From assembly GCA_030442055.1 (NCBI GenBank), contig JAUJEB010000001.1, forward strand, positions 124,001-188,000: a stretch of 64,000 bases of DNA, in the 5' to 3' direction. This DNA comes from Agaribacillus aureus (GTDB taxonomy: Bacteria; Bacteroidota; Bacteroidia; Cytophagales; Cyclobacteriaceae). Positions 53,396-63,386 of this stretch are shown here, one piece after another; position 1 is the stretch's first letter, and each line of letters starts with the position of its first letter. The notes beneath the pieces are model-generated. The model had not been told where the DNA came from and ran no database searches. It saw nothing but the letters and a program-made list of their open reading frames with translations. Made by a program: the position numbers and the translations under genes.

Positions 53396-53956
53396 TCACT
53401 TTTCGTTGCATGGTTTTACCAGTAAATACATCAGAGATTCTACATTCCATATATGGACATTAACCGTATCCACCAAAGTGGTGCGTTGGATATTTTGATC
53501 GATCTGTTTTTTTGTTATATACAACGTAGTAGTTTTGCCAGCGCTGTTTTTCAGTTTTAGCTGCGCTGCTATTTTTTGATTGACAGAGCAATATCTCCCG
53601 CCAAGGAGTTCGTAATCCTGGTAGAGATCCGCCGGCATTTTAATGGGGAAGTCAAGCTGATTCATTTTTTCATTAAGTTCATCCACACTATTTGTAACAA
53701 AATCTGATTTCAACGCTTTTTGATGATTCATAGCTACTTCCTGGGCAAAACTATCCAGCATGGCATTTTTCTGGTAGATGCCATAGAATTGGTAGGCTCC
53801 AACGGCCACTAATAAAAAAGCTAACACCGCTGCGTACCTCAGGTATGACTTTGACGCCCAATGCTTTTTTTTACCATTGACAACCTTATCAATCTGATCA
53901 TCGGTCAAAGACTTTTTTAAATAGTATGCTTTTATGCGGTCTTCAATGTCTTTCAT
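53396..53956 (-). CDS. Single-pass membrane protein, putative anti-sigma factor
   Basis: 186 aa. The N-terminal 40 residues are cytoplasmic and helical (DIEDRIKAYYLKKSLTDDQIDKVVNG), then one membrane helix (YLRYAAVLAFLLVAVGAYQFYG, about 41-62) and a periplasmic domain of 120 residues. This layout, directly 6 bp downstream of an ECF sigma gene, is that of an anti-sigma factor, but the N-terminal part lacks a recognisable zinc-finger motif. Confidence 0.6.
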   Translation of the reverse strand: MKDIEDRIKAYYLKKSLTDDQIDKVVNGKKKHWASKSYLRYAAVLAFLLVAVGAYQFYGIYQKNAMLDSFAQEVAMNHQKALKSDFVTNSVDELNEKMNQLDFPIKMPADLYQDYELLGGRYCSVNQKIAAQLKLKNSAGKTTTLYITKKQIDQNIQRTTLVDTVNVHIWNVESLMYLLVKPCNEK

Positions 53957-53962
53957 GGTGTT

Positions 53963-54457
53963 TTACTTAACATAGTTTTCATTGAGTGCAAGTTTTAATT
54001 TTTTCTTGGTTCTGCTTAAAATGCTCAACACGGTATTTCTAGGCATCCCCAATAATTCTCCAATCTCCTTTGCAGTATACTCCTCTACTACAGAAAGCAA
54101 TAGTATTTCCCGCTCTCTGTCCTTAAGCTCCGTCAACAATCTATCTAAAACAGGTTCCACACCATTTGCCGGGATATATGCTCCGGATGTGGAACGATTA
54201 TTTTTGAACCATTTGAATTTTGTTTTTTCCTTTCTTTTAGCGTCGATGTAATCGTTTCGAATGGTTCTTATTAAATAAGGTACGATCAACGGCTTATTGT
54301 TTTCACGAATTTTTAAATAGGCATTTTGCAACAATTCAAATGCTTGATCTTCGTCATTTGTCAGAGAAAAACCATATCTGTAGCCACGGTTAAGCAAGTC
54401 TTCTAAGTCCTCCATATAAGCCATCGATCTTTCAGGTGTTTCACAATAAGTCCGCAA
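53963..54457 (-). CDS. ECF-type RNA polymerase sigma factor
   Basis: 164 aa. Region 2 is LLNRGYRYGFSLTNDEDQAFELLQNAYLKIREN...YLIRTIRNDYIDAKRK and region 4 is LTELKDREREILLLSVVEEYTAKEIGELLGMPRNTVLSILSRTKKKLKLAL. The first ATG (54457) overlaps the end of the thioredoxin gene by 17 bp; MAYMEDLED at 54424 is an equally good start. It forms an operon with the thioredoxin gene upstream and the membrane protein gene downstream, and probably responds to an envelope or redox signal. Confidence 0.85.
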   Translation of the reverse strand: MRTYCETPERSMAYMEDLEDLLNRGYRYGFSLTNDEDQAFELLQNAYLKIRENNKPLIVPYLIRTIRNDYIDAKRKEKTKFKWFKNNRSTSGAYIPANGVEPVLDRLLTELKDREREILLLSVVEEYTAKEIGELLGMPRNTVLSILSRTKKKLKLALNENYVK

Positions 54458-54878
54458 TCACTTTGGTCATTTCCTTTACGGTCTGGTGCCTGGTAGGGGT
54501 AGCTTTTACTTGCTTGGTTTTGCCATCGATTACCAATAGAAATCCTGTTCCTTCGTTATTCACGACTACATCATCTATTCCAAGTACAGAGGCCAGGAGA
54601 AAGGATTGATGTTTGGTGGAATTGTTTGTAAAATCCAATTGTGTAAAAAGAACGGATTGGCCGTCTAGTTTGTTCGTCAAATCTGTTACTACCGGCCCCA
54701 TGGCTTTACACGAACCGCACCAATCTGCGTGGAACTTTACTACCACCAGCTTAGGCACCTCACTGTGCTCCAGCGCATGGACTTCCAGGTCAATGACCGG
54801 ATTTATAGCTGTATGGCCGACGCCATTAACAGATACCATAAAAAGGAATAGAAGTCCAATTATTCTTAAAATCTTCAT
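54441..54878 (-). CDS. Exported thioredoxin-like protein
   Basis: 145 aa with a signal peptide (about 1-22). The thioredoxin fold follows, with the active site FHADWCGSCKAMGPV (Cys54, Cys57), so it should act on disulfides in the periplasm. LFTQLDFTNNSTKHQ and a C-terminal helix complete the domain. It overlaps the ECF sigma gene by 17 bp and is the first gene of the operon. Confidence 0.85.
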   Translation of the reverse strand: MKILRIIGLLFLFMVSVNGVGHTAINPVIDLEVHALEHSEVPKLVVVKFHADWCGSCKAMGPVVTDLTNKLDGQSVLFTQLDFTNNSTKHQSFLLASVLGIDDVVVNNEGTGFLLVIDGKTKQVKATPTRHQTVKEMTKVIADLL

Positions 54879-54978
54879 GTTAATCTAATTTAAATTATTA
54901 AACATACTGTAGACGTTTGAACGCCCCTCCGAATTGCACCACAACAAAATAAGTTGTCATCTAAGTGGCCAACAATCC

Positions 54979-55404
54979 CTAAACCTGCTGCTCAGGTGGT
55001 CCAACAGGCAAGGTATTGGGCGCCAGATAGTTGTCCAGGGAAAGCAAACCCGGCCCGAAAAATGCCGAAATCAGGTTGGCAGCCAGTAATAATATATCTC
55101 GTTCCAATCCGGCTGTTACACCCTTGGGAAGCTGAACGCCTGCAATAGCCACTATAATAACGGCAGCCAATAAGAGGTTGGCCCATTTGTTCTGGAAACC
55201 TATCAGGATTAAGCTACCGGCAATGACTTCCACCCAACCAATCACGGGACCAAGAAAACCTGGAAATCCCATACCTGTAAACTTTTGTACAGCAGCACCT
55301 ATAAAAATAGCTTTGGGAATACCATGCCACAAAAACACAAAAACTACTGTAAGGCGAAGAAAAAGCAGCATGGCTTCCCGACTTTTTTTTGATGATGTAA
55401 GCAT
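54979..55404 (-). CDS. DoxX-family membrane protein
   Basis: 141 aa from ATG 55404 (MLTSSKKSREAML); an upstream start at 55428 would add eight residues. Four membrane helices, with the DoxX signature RLTVVFVFLWHGIPKAIF, GFPGFLGPVIGWVEVIAGSLILIGF and LLAAVIIVAIAGVQLP. DoxX proteins are linked to redox and thiol homeostasis in some bacteria. It stands 100 bp upstream of the thioredoxin-sigma operon on the same strand. Confidence 0.88.
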   Translation of the reverse strand: MLTSSKKSREAMLLFLRLTVVFVFLWHGIPKAIFIGAAVQKFTGMGFPGFLGPVIGWVEVIAGSLILIGFQNKWANLLLAAVIIVAIAGVQLPKGVTAGLERDILLLAANLISAFFGPGLLSLDNYLAPNTLPVGPPEQQV

Positions 55405-55633
55405 AAATAAAATTTTAAGTGTTATCAATTTTTAGAGAACACGTGTGAGATCGCTTTTTGATTGCAAGGTGCCAATAAAGGTCTGGGATTAACACACCAT
55501 GGAACTGTCGTAACTCAAACAATATCTTGTCACAACCATACCACCGGCCGCATAATACCGCGTTTGAATTATTTTTCTTTAAAAGACAACGATTTCTGAT
55601 AAAGCCGCATTCTTAGCATAATCTATATGATGC

Positions 55634-58306
55634 ATGAAAGCACTAACTACTGCGATATTCTTTTTGATTTTTAACGTAACCATTGCGCAAGACGCCATCA
55701 CCATTTCAGGGAGGATAACAGATAAGTTGACTGCTGAAGGTCTGGCATATGTTCATATCTATCTGGAAGGAACAAGCTTTGGTATCAGCACCAACCGGAT
55801 GGGAGAGTTTACTTTTAAAGGACCTGCAAATGCGGTCAACAAAACATTGATAATATCCCATTTAGGTTATAAAACAGAAGAGATCAAACTGGAAGCAACA
55901 ACCGGTGATTATTTAAACATCCAGTTGGCCCCGCAGGTTTTTGAATTGCAGGAGGTAGTGGTGGAACCCATAAATCCATTGGAGATCATTTATGCAGCTA
56001 TTGACAAAATTCCGGAAAACTATTACACGTCTTCCTACACTGTTCAAGGTTTCCAAAGGGAGTACGTGACTTCCGGTAAGCAATTCATTCAATTAATGGA
56101 GGTAGCATTCCAGTCCCAGGGTACCTTCTGTAAACAATCTTCCCGGGTGCTCGACGCCAGGTATATAGAAGACAAAAAAGAGAAAGCGCCACTTTGGGAC
56201 GCTTCAAGGGGAGGGTTTTACACGCTGGGCTGGACGAAAGTTTCAGGTATCAAGGCTCCTTCCGGGGATACATTTTTAGGCGTTAACCTAAAAAATAAGA
56301 CCGACGTGGCCAGGTATTATAAGTTTGAAATGAAGGAATCTATCAGCCTGGATAACCGGGAAGTTTATGTGATTGCATTTGACCAAAAGAAAAAAGTCAA
56401 AAGGCCGCTATTAAAAGGCACCCTTTATATCGATGGTACCTCCTATGCGATCATTAAGCTGACCTACGAGCTAAGCCCGAAAGGCGCGAAATTTCTAAAA
56501 CCCCACCGGACATGGGGAGGTGTAAGACTCAGCGCCTCGCCAAAGAAGATAGAAGTTAAGCAGGACAAAGGAGAAATTTCTTATAAAAAGATCGGTAGAA
56601 AGTGGTTTATGAGTAGTTGGGTGACCGATGCCCGGTTTGATGCATCACTGACTTTTCTGGGAGCAGTCCTCGCTAAAAAAAATGATTTGGAATTTCATTC
56701 CGAGCGCATTGTTACGGCTGTAGATACGATCGGCGCCATCGATCCTGGCCAGCTTACAAACATAGGTGCCGTGGGAAGTATGCCAACACTTCAGAATTTC
56801 ATCAAAAAAAACTTCGAAGGCTACCACGAGACTGCAGAAGAAAAATGGACAGATTTTAACTTTATAAAATCGGACACAGCAGTTGCTCAAATTGCTGCCA
56901 GGCTTCGGCTAAACAACGAACAATGGAAGCTTGAGACCCAAAAGTCAATCAGCGAAAAAGCATTATCGACGCGCTACACGTCCAGCCAGCTGAGACAGGA
57001 TTTGAGATACCTGAAAGCGTCACTGGAAAAGATACACCCTGGTCTTTACTGGTATACGGACAAAACGGATTTTGACAAGGCTTTTGAAGTCGCGCAAAAT
57101 GACCTGAAGAAAAAAACCACTGAAGCTGCTTTTTTTCAAATGCTCAGTCCGATCATTGAAATGATCAACTGTGGACATACCGCCATCTATCCCTCCACCG
57201 GCACTTCCAGGTATATGGCACTCCATCAAAAGCGCTTTCCACTGGATTTGTGGATAAGTGGTGATCGGGCAGTTGTCACAAAGGATCATACGGGTATAGC
57301 AGCAGGATCAGAGGTGGTGGCTATCAATGGCAAAAAAATACCGGCCATAATTCACCGCATCAAATCAAACGTCCCGACCGACGGTTATAATACTACCTAT
57401 AAGGATTTTCGGCTACAGCAGGATTTCGCAGATTTGTATGCCAGGTATTTTGAAACGCCGGATGAGTTTGAAGTGATTATTCAAACCCAAAAAGGAGAAA
57501 GTAAAACCTTAACGATAGCTGGAAAAAAGAAAAATGCCACAGTAAAAAATAACGGATTTGCCACATCTTCCTTTTACGAAGCAATAAACGCTGCCGTGTT
57601 AACCATTCCTTCCTTTGCTTCCAATCAGGATTTTCTATCCTTTCTGGAAAAGACATTTCAGAAAATTGAGGACAGAGGTATCAGGCACCTGGCCATTGAC
57701 CTTAGAAATAACCAGGGAGGACGAGACCATTATGGGGCCATGCTGTTTTCTTACTTAACCCGTGATGATTTTGATTATTACGATAAGATCGAGGTTAACC
57801 CGCCAGATACTTCAATTCTAAACAGATTGACTTTTGATGACATCCCATTTAACAAAGTATTGCCTGGTTATCCTTCCCAGATTGAAAAGCGGGATGGGCA
57901 ATTTCTTTTTGCACAACATCAAAACCTGGGTGTTCAGCGTGCCAGGCCTGATGCTTATCAGGGTCAGGTTTATATTCTGATCAATGGAGGTACTTTTTCA
58001 GCGGCGGCAGAATTTGCGGCCATTGCCTACTCAAAAAACCGGGCTGTTTTTATCGGTCAGGAAACCGGTGGTGGCTATTATGGCAATTGTAGCTTTGGGA
58101 CGCCGTTTCTTACGCTGCCAAATTCCGGAATCAAAATCGCTATTCCACTTTCAAAATACAAACTGGCAGTATCTCAGGGTGAACCCAAAGGACACGGGGT
58201 AATCCCACATTACCAGACGAAATATAGTTTAGAAGACATTATGGAAAACCAGGACAAGGAACTGGCCATGTTTTTTGAGCTGGTACAGAAAGGTGGGGTT
58301 GATTAA
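55634..58306 (+). CDS. Secreted S41-family peptidase with CarboxypepD_reg domain
   Basis: 890 aa. A signal peptide (about 1-18) is followed by a CarboxypepD_reg-like domain (ITISGRITDKLTAEGLAYVHIYLEGTSFGISTNRMGEFTF, about 22-105), a beta-rich middle (about 115-420) and a C-terminal S41 (C-terminal processing/tail-specific) peptidase region (about 450-885). The latter has AIDLRNNQGGRDHYGAM and the nucleophile loop NGGTFSAAAEFAAIA with the catalytic Ser, then GQETGGGYYGNC. The catalytic Lys is not obvious, as in tricorn-like members. Exported protein turnover is the probable role. The gene stands alone. Confidence 0.82.
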   Translation: MKALTTAIFFLIFNVTIAQDAITISGRITDKLTAEGLAYVHIYLEGTSFGISTNRMGEFTFKGPANAVNKTLIISHLGYKTEEIKLEATTGDYLNIQLAPQVFELQEVVVEPINPLEIIYAAIDKIPENYYTSSYTVQGFQREYVTSGKQFIQLMEVAFQSQGTFCKQSSRVLDARYIEDKKEKAPLWDASRGGFYTLGWTKVSGIKAPSGDTFLGVNLKNKTDVARYYKFEMKESISLDNREVYVIAFDQKKKVKRPLLKGTLYIDGTSYAIIKLTYELSPKGAKFLKPHRTWGGVRLSASPKKIEVKQDKGEISYKKIGRKWFMSSWVTDARFDASLTFLGAVLAKKNDLEFHSERIVTAVDTIGAIDPGQLTNIGAVGSMPTLQNFIKKNFEGYHETAEEKWTDFNFIKSDTAVAQIAARLRLNNEQWKLETQKSISEKALSTRYTSSQLRQDLRYLKASLEKIHPGLYWYTDKTDFDKAFEVAQNDLKKKTTEAAFFQMLSPIIEMINCGHTAIYPSTGTSRYMALHQKRFPLDLWISGDRAVVTKDHTGIAAGSEVVAINGKKIPAIIHRIKSNVPTDGYNTTYKDFRLQQDFADLYARYFETPDEFEVIIQTQKGESKTLTIAGKKKNATVKNNGFATSSFYEAINAAVLTIPSFASNQDFLSFLEKTFQKIEDRGIRHLAIDLRNNQGGRDHYGAMLFSYLTRDDFDYYDKIEVNPPDTSILNRLTFDDIPFNKVLPGYPSQIEKRDGQFLFAQHQNLGVQRARPDAYQGQVYILINGGTFSAAAEFAAIAYSKNRAVFIGQETGGGYYGNCSFGTPFLTLPNSGIKIAIPLSKYKLAVSQGEPKGHGVIPHYQTKYSLEDIMENQDKELAMFFELVQKGGVD

Positions 58307-58486
58307 TTTGAGAATCTGCTTATAATAATGCACCATCATCAGATTCAGCATCTTATCTTGTCAAAGCTTTAAGCCTTTTTATGTTATTTTGCCCAATAAA
58401 TGTTTAGAAGAGAATATTTAATATTTCTCCTCAATAACCTAAACAGCTGCCTTCGCTCGCAGAACTCTCCCGGGGAATTGTAAGTG

Positions 58487-60319
58487 TTATGTCTCCATGG
58501 TATTATCCAATCGTATGCCCATGACGAGGATGTCGTCTGTTTGTTTGGTTTGGCCTTTCCAGGCTTCAAGTGTTTCCTCCAGGATCCTTTTTTGGTCCGA
58601 CACCGGCTTTTGATGGATTTCCAGTAGCAACTTCTTAAAGCGTTTTGACATAAATTTGGCACCTTCCTCACCACCAAACTGATCCTGGTATCCGTCGGAA
58701 AATAAATAGATCATCGTAGGTTGATCAATCTGTACGATATGCTTTTTAAAGGTCTTTTTCAAATCGCCCTTTTTCTTACTTTTTCTTAACCCTCCTATCG
58801 GGTGCACATCCCCTTTAATTTGGAATAGCTCATTATTCTGGACATAAACCAGGGGGTTTTTGGCACCCGAGAACTCGATGATACCTTTTTCTTTTCTGTA
58901 AATACACAACGCCACGTCCATTCCATCTTTATTGCCGGTTGCTTCCTGCTGCAAAGCGGCGTTAACGGTCTTATTTAGTGTTGTCAGTATCTGATCTGAG
59001 TGCGCTTCTCCCTGACTGATAATCTGATTCAGAGAATTCATGCCGATCATTGACATGAAAGCGCCGGGGATTCCATGACCGGTGCAGTCCACCGCAGCGA
59101 TTACCACATCGGGATCATACCAGCTTTTTATTTCGGAGATAAAATAAAAATCACCACTAACCGTATCTCTGGGGCGGAACAAAATAAATGAATCAGGAAT
59201 TAAATCATCGCGCAGGTCACTGGTGTGCAACATAGCCTCCTGTATCCGTTTTGCATAATTGATGCTGCTATTGATCTTTTGGTTTTTCCGGTCGATCTCC
59301 TTATTCGCTTCGATTTTTTTCCGGTAACTAGCGATTAATACAAAAACCAGCGAACCGGCCAGCAAAACCGCCAATATGATAAAATTCCTTACCATGGCAG
59401 CATGTTCCAGGCGTGCCTCCTGCTCTTTGATCTGCATCTCCGAGATGGCTTTGTCTTTGTTGAGAAGATCTATCTGCAACCGTTGATTTTTACTTATCTC
59501 CCGCGCTGTGCTCAGAGAATCTTCCTTGCTTTTTAAAAGCCCCTCTGTGGCCTCTAAAGAATATTTTACCGCCAGTAAATTGTCCTCCGCCCTTCGCAGT
59601 TCCTGAGATTGCCGGTTTAGCAGGGAGTTTGTTTTATCGATCTCGGCATCTGCTTCTTCTACCTTTTCAGCCAATTCTTTTAATTGCTCACCACTTTTCT
59701 GCTCGCTTATTTTTTGATCATTGATCTTGTCGATCATGGCTGTATACTCTACTGCCTTGTGGTCATTTCCCAATAATTGGTGGTATTCTGCCAATAATTC
59801 GCAGCAGGTCCGTTCCATGGGCTCGTTTTCAATCTGGATAGCCAGAGCCAATGCCTCCTCCAGGTGTCCTATAGATCGCTTGTGACGATTTAGCAGCGCG
59901 TAGTTAACAGCAACGTCAATTAGCCCGTCGCTTATAAATTCCTTCTTCCCCATCTCCCTCGCCACCTTCAAAGCCTTTTGAAAGCTATGAAGCGCCTTGG
60001 AGTTATTTTTCCGGTCCATGTAAGTCACGCCTAGACGCTGATAGGCCAGGTAAACGAGCATAGGCTCCTCTCCCTTGTTACCGTAACTGGCAGATTGAGA
60101 AAAATACTTAATGGCATTGCTCACATCATTCCGGCTGACAAAAATCTTGGCGATCTCATAGCTCAAAAATGAGGCTTTTCCATAATTGTGATTCTCCAGG
60201 GCTGTCTCGAGTTGTTTTTGAAATTCCTGCACCTTTGCGTCCTGTCCCTGCGATGGAATCCCGGTAATCAACATGAAACAGATCAAAAACAGATTTGGGG
60301 CATTAAAAAAGTTTCTCAT
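58487..60319 (-). CDS. TPR-containing PP2C-type (SpoIIE) serine phosphatase
   Basis: 610 aa. A signal peptide (about 1-25), TPR repeats (about 30-200), a coiled coil (about 210-310), one membrane helix (NFIILAVLLAGSLVFVLIA, about 311-329), a second short coiled coil, and a cytoplasmic SpoIIE domain (about 370-605): FRPRDTVSGDFYF, AAVDCTGHGIPGAFMSMIG, SDGYQDQFGG, TDDILVMGIRL supply the metal-binding Asp residues. The periplasmic TPR sensor with a cytoplasmic phosphatase is a frequent Bacteroidota signalling design, acting on an anti-sigma antagonist or similar partner. No partner is adjacent. Confidence 0.9.
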   Translation of the reverse strand: MRNFFNAPNLFLICFMLITGIPSQGQDAKVQEFQKQLETALENHNYGKASFLSYEIAKIFVSRNDVSNAIKYFSQSASYGNKGEEPMLVYLAYQRLGVTYMDRKNNSKALHSFQKALKVAREMGKKEFISDGLIDVAVNYALLNRHKRSIGHLEEALALAIQIENEPMERTCCELLAEYHQLLGNDHKAVEYTAMIDKINDQKISEQKSGEQLKELAEKVEEADAEIDKTNSLLNRQSQELRRAEDNLLAVKYSLEATEGLLKSKEDSLSTAREISKNQRLQIDLLNKDKAISEMQIKEQEARLEHAAMVRNFIILAVLLAGSLVFVLIASYRKKIEANKEIDRKNQKINSSINYAKRIQEAMLHTSDLRDDLIPDSFILFRPRDTVSGDFYFISEIKSWYDPDVVIAAVDCTGHGIPGAFMSMIGMNSLNQIISQGEAHSDQILTTLNKTVNAALQQEATGNKDGMDVALCIYRKEKGIIEFSGAKNPLVYVQNNELFQIKGDVHPIGGLRKSKKKGDLKKTFKKHIVQIDQPTMIYLFSDGYQDQFGGEEGAKFMSKRFKKLLLEIHQKPVSDQKRILEETLEAWKGQTKQTDDILVMGIRLDNTMET

Positions 60320-60543
60320 ATAGACAAAAACCCGGCAAACAAAATGATTTAGGCAAAGGACTAAATTTATAAAAGTTAAGGAAGCAGGTAGTTCTTATTA
60401 TAATTGAAACATTTCACATGTGAGGTCTGTATGATTTCTCATGATAAAAAGGATATTGATAATCCGGGCCTTCAAGACAAAAGTGAAGTGAATTTTAACG
60501 TCGAAATAAGGACACCCAGCTCTAGGAGACAGCAATCACCATA

Positions 60544-61791
60544 TCAATTAAACTGACGCCTTATGATAGCATGATCTGTCCTGGCAATAAGCACATTACC
60601 GGGGCTAATAAGATCAGCTTTTATAAACCCTGCTTCTATATATAGCAAATCCCAGTTCACACCGCCGTCTTCTGTTATTACAATAGCTCCTTTGCTCCCC
60701 AGCAATACACCTTTTTTATCATTAAAGAAATGAATACCTACAATCTCTTCCCCCACATCCGCCAGGTCAACAATGACCTCAGTCCAGTTTTCGCCACCAT
60801 CCTCACTTTTAAACACGCCTTTATTGCTGGATAACCAGGCGATGTTTTCATTGACAAAATGGATTATATCGTCGGAAAATACAGGATGATTAAAATGCAT
60901 AATGATCTCCTCCCAATTTTCTCCGCTGTCAGATGTTTTTAATAAAATCTTATTTTCCAGATCAGGTATAAAAACAAGGTTTTGAGAAGGCTGAAAAATT
61001 TTAGTGTAGGTGTAATGGAATAGTTTTTTTTCGACTTTGAGTGCCTCTGTCCAGGTCATACCACCATCATCGGTTGCTAATATACCGGATGATTCAAGGC
61101 TGGCGTAGCGGCCGATCGCCCATCCTGCCATGGCGCTGGTAAAGTATATTTCATCGACTAAAAAGTCATCTCTAAACTTAATATCTGTCCATGAAACACC
61201 GCCATCAATTGATCTCTTTGCATTCCAGGAATCGCCATGTACCCAAACTGTATGCTCATCCACCGCCTGAAAGGAGGATAAATTGTTGCCTGTTAATACT
61301 GCCTCCCAATTGTTGCCCCCGTCAATGGTTTTATTCAGTGAGGCACCATCTGAGACAAAGCCCTTTTCGGCAGTTACAAAATCATGAGACCAGGGAGCGA
61401 CAGGTGCTGTGTTTGGAATGGTTAACAGGTTTTCCCAGGCCGGGTCATATATTTTAAAAAACTTTTCATATGATGTAGCTATCCCTCCGAAATCCAATAT
61501 CAAATTACCACTGGTGGTATGATCTTCTATGATAAATACTATTTCATTTTCGGATGATCTAACCACTTTTACCGCTTCTCCGTCTATGGTAATGGATTGC
61601 ATCTTATCCAGGCTCGTTCCCTGAATAAATACAGAATCTCCTGGATACCCCGCATCCTCAGAAATAGAAATTACCGAGATTTTTTCTGGGGTAGTAAGCT
61701 CATCATCGTCGTTGCAAGCTGACAATACCACAATAATGCTAAGTATAATAGTAATGGTCACTAACAGGCTGGTTGAATTTTTCATAGACAT
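60544..61791 (-). CDS. Lipoprotein with IPT/TIG domain and YCF48-like propeller
   Basis: 415 aa. A signal with lipobox (VLSAC, Cys about 26) and a DDDE-rich stretch marks a surface lipoprotein. An IPT/TIG Ig-like fold (about 35-110, ISISEDAGYPGDSVFIQGTSL) is followed by repeated YCF48/sialidase-like blades, each with the pattern ...TxDGGxxW (TIDGGNNWEAV, SIDGGVSWTDI, ATDDGGMTWTEAL, SEDGGENWTEV, TEDGGVNWDLL). Function unknown, with surface binding likely. The first ATG is 61791; a second at 61785 is equally possible. Confidence 0.8.
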   Translation of the reverse strand: MSMKNSTSLLVTITIILSIIVVLSACNDDDELTTPEKISVISISEDAGYPGDSVFIQGTSLDKMQSITIDGEAVKVVRSSENEIVFIIEDHTTSGNLILDFGGIATSYEKFFKIYDPAWENLLTIPNTAPVAPWSHDFVTAEKGFVSDGASLNKTIDGGNNWEAVLTGNNLSSFQAVDEHTVWVHGDSWNAKRSIDGGVSWTDIKFRDDFLVDEIYFTSAMAGWAIGRYASLESSGILATDDGGMTWTEALKVEKKLFHYTYTKIFQPSQNLVFIPDLENKILLKTSDSGENWEEIIMHFNHPVFSDDIIHFVNENIAWLSSNKGVFKSEDGGENWTEVIVDLADVGEEIVGIHFFNDKKGVLLGSKGAIVITEDGGVNWDLLYIEAGFIKADLISPGNVLIARTDHAIIRRQFN

Positions 61792-62062
61792 TTTTAACTA
61801 TAGTGAAAACTAAAAGCTATGATTGCATTTATCGTGCCACGTTGAAAACATGTAAAAATAACCACGGAAGAAATTTCCCTTTTAAATCTTCACGTTTTAA
61901 TTCTTCAATTAAAAGTATCAGCCCCACCTCAATCCCACCGGCAAATTCCGGCTACTGACCAAATGCATTCATCTACCGGGCAATGCTGTAATCCTATCTA
62001 GTTTTTAGGACCATGCGCTTAAAAACAACTTAACTTTCATGTGATTTTTAAAAATAACTACA

Positions 62063-62881
62063 ATGGAAAAGCTACAACCCTATATAACAAACATCTGGAA
62101 TAACGTCATCGATTATGCGCCAAAAATACTTTTAGCCCTTATTACTTTATGGATCGGATTAAAAATTGTTGGCTGGATTGCCCGGATCCTTGAAAAGCAA
62201 TTCAAATCGAGTGGCGTTGATGAATCGTTGAGACCATTTCTGGTTAACCTCATATCATGGATCCTAAAGGTGATGATTTTCATCAGTGTAGCTTCCATCA
62301 TAGGCATACAAACCACCTCTTTTGTAGCAATACTTGGAGCCGCGGGTCTGGCAGTAGGGTTGGCATTACAAGGCACCCTGGCAAATTTCGCCGGGGGTGT
62401 GCTGATTATGATTTTCAAACCTTTTAAAGTAGGTGATTTGATAGAGGCTCAGGGACAGCTGGGCGAGGTCAGGGAAATCCAAATTTTCACCACTATCCTG
62501 GCCTCTCTCGAAAACAAGAAGGTCATTATCCCAAACGGCGTCTTATCAAACGACAATATTGTCAATTATACGGAGCTTGGTAAGATCCGTGTTGATCTGA
62601 GTGTTGGGATCGCTTATAGTGAAGATATAGATAAGGCAAAAAAACTATTGGTCGACGTCATGCAACAACATGATAAGGTGCTTGATTCACCGGCTCCGTT
62701 TGTGGGTGTAGAAGCTTTGGCGGATAGCTCTGTTAATCTGGCGGTAAGACCTTATTGCCTGCCAAAAGATTATTGGGATGTTTATTTCTCGGTATTGGAA
62801 GCCTGTAAGAAGACATTGGATGAACATCAGGTAAACATCCCTTTCCCGCAACTCGATGTACATATGAAGCCTAATGACTAG
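62063..62881 (+). CDS. mscS: Small-conductance mechanosensitive channel MscS
   Basis: 272 aa with three transmembrane helices (about 17-40, 65-88, 92-115). The third contains the pore helix GAAGLAVGLALQGTLANFAGGVLIMIFKPFKVGD, the MscS signature. The cytoplasmic beta domain and vestibule follow (VREIQIFTTILASLENKKVIIPNGVLSNDNIVNYT). It releases solutes on hypo-osmotic shock. Single gene of normal length. Confidence 0.93.
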   Translation: MEKLQPYITNIWNNVIDYAPKILLALITLWIGLKIVGWIARILEKQFKSSGVDESLRPFLVNLISWILKVMIFISVASIIGIQTTSFVAILGAAGLAVGLALQGTLANFAGGVLIMIFKPFKVGDLIEAQGQLGEVREIQIFTTILASLENKKVIIPNGVLSNDNIVNYTELGKIRVDLSVGIAYSEDIDKAKKLLVDVMQQHDKVLDSPAPFVGVEALADSSVNLAVRPYCLPKDYWDVYFSVLEACKKTLDEHQVNIPFPQLDVHMKPND

Positions 62882-63075
62882 CGGATGTTTAACCCTCTTT
62901 TATCTGGTTTAGATATGTGGGTGGCGAACAGATAAATCCTGATGTGAAAGATGCCTGTAAATGAATATTATGTCTTTTTAAGACATAGTTCGGGCACTAC
63001 CATCAAGACCGGGTGGATTTGTGGAAATGATAAAAGGTTAAGAAAAGGTTGATAATGGTAGTATGGTTTAATTTG

Positions 63076-63102
63076 AAGCACGCTTTAGGGCGTGCTTTTT
63101 TT
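63076..63102 (+). terminator. Intrinsic terminator downstream of mscS
   Basis: AAGCACGC (63076-63083) pairs perfectly with GCGTGCTT (63090-63097), followed by TTTTT. It lies 195 bp after mscS. Confidence 0.75.
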
Positions 63103-63386
63103 ATGCCTTTGCTTCCAAACCACCCGCTTACTTAATTCAAAGGGGGATTTTAATGTAAAAAACAATTCAGTATATTTGAATAGCATCAAATACAATGATG
63201 CAGCAGACAGGCAGTAAAGCAAAAGCAAATTTTTATCGTCGGCGCCGGATTGACCGGATCGGAAAGTTTTTTGCAATCATCAATACTTATTTTCGTCGGA
63301 TCGGCAAGCTCGCAGGCTTATTATCTTCAGGTTATACATATTCTATTTTCAGTCTAAACATCGTTCAACGAACTAAACCAAGCACC

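Noticed and set aside
63085-63276. 63-codon minus-strand frame before the last gene
   Set aside because: Covers a terminator and a probable promoter region; no protein-like features.
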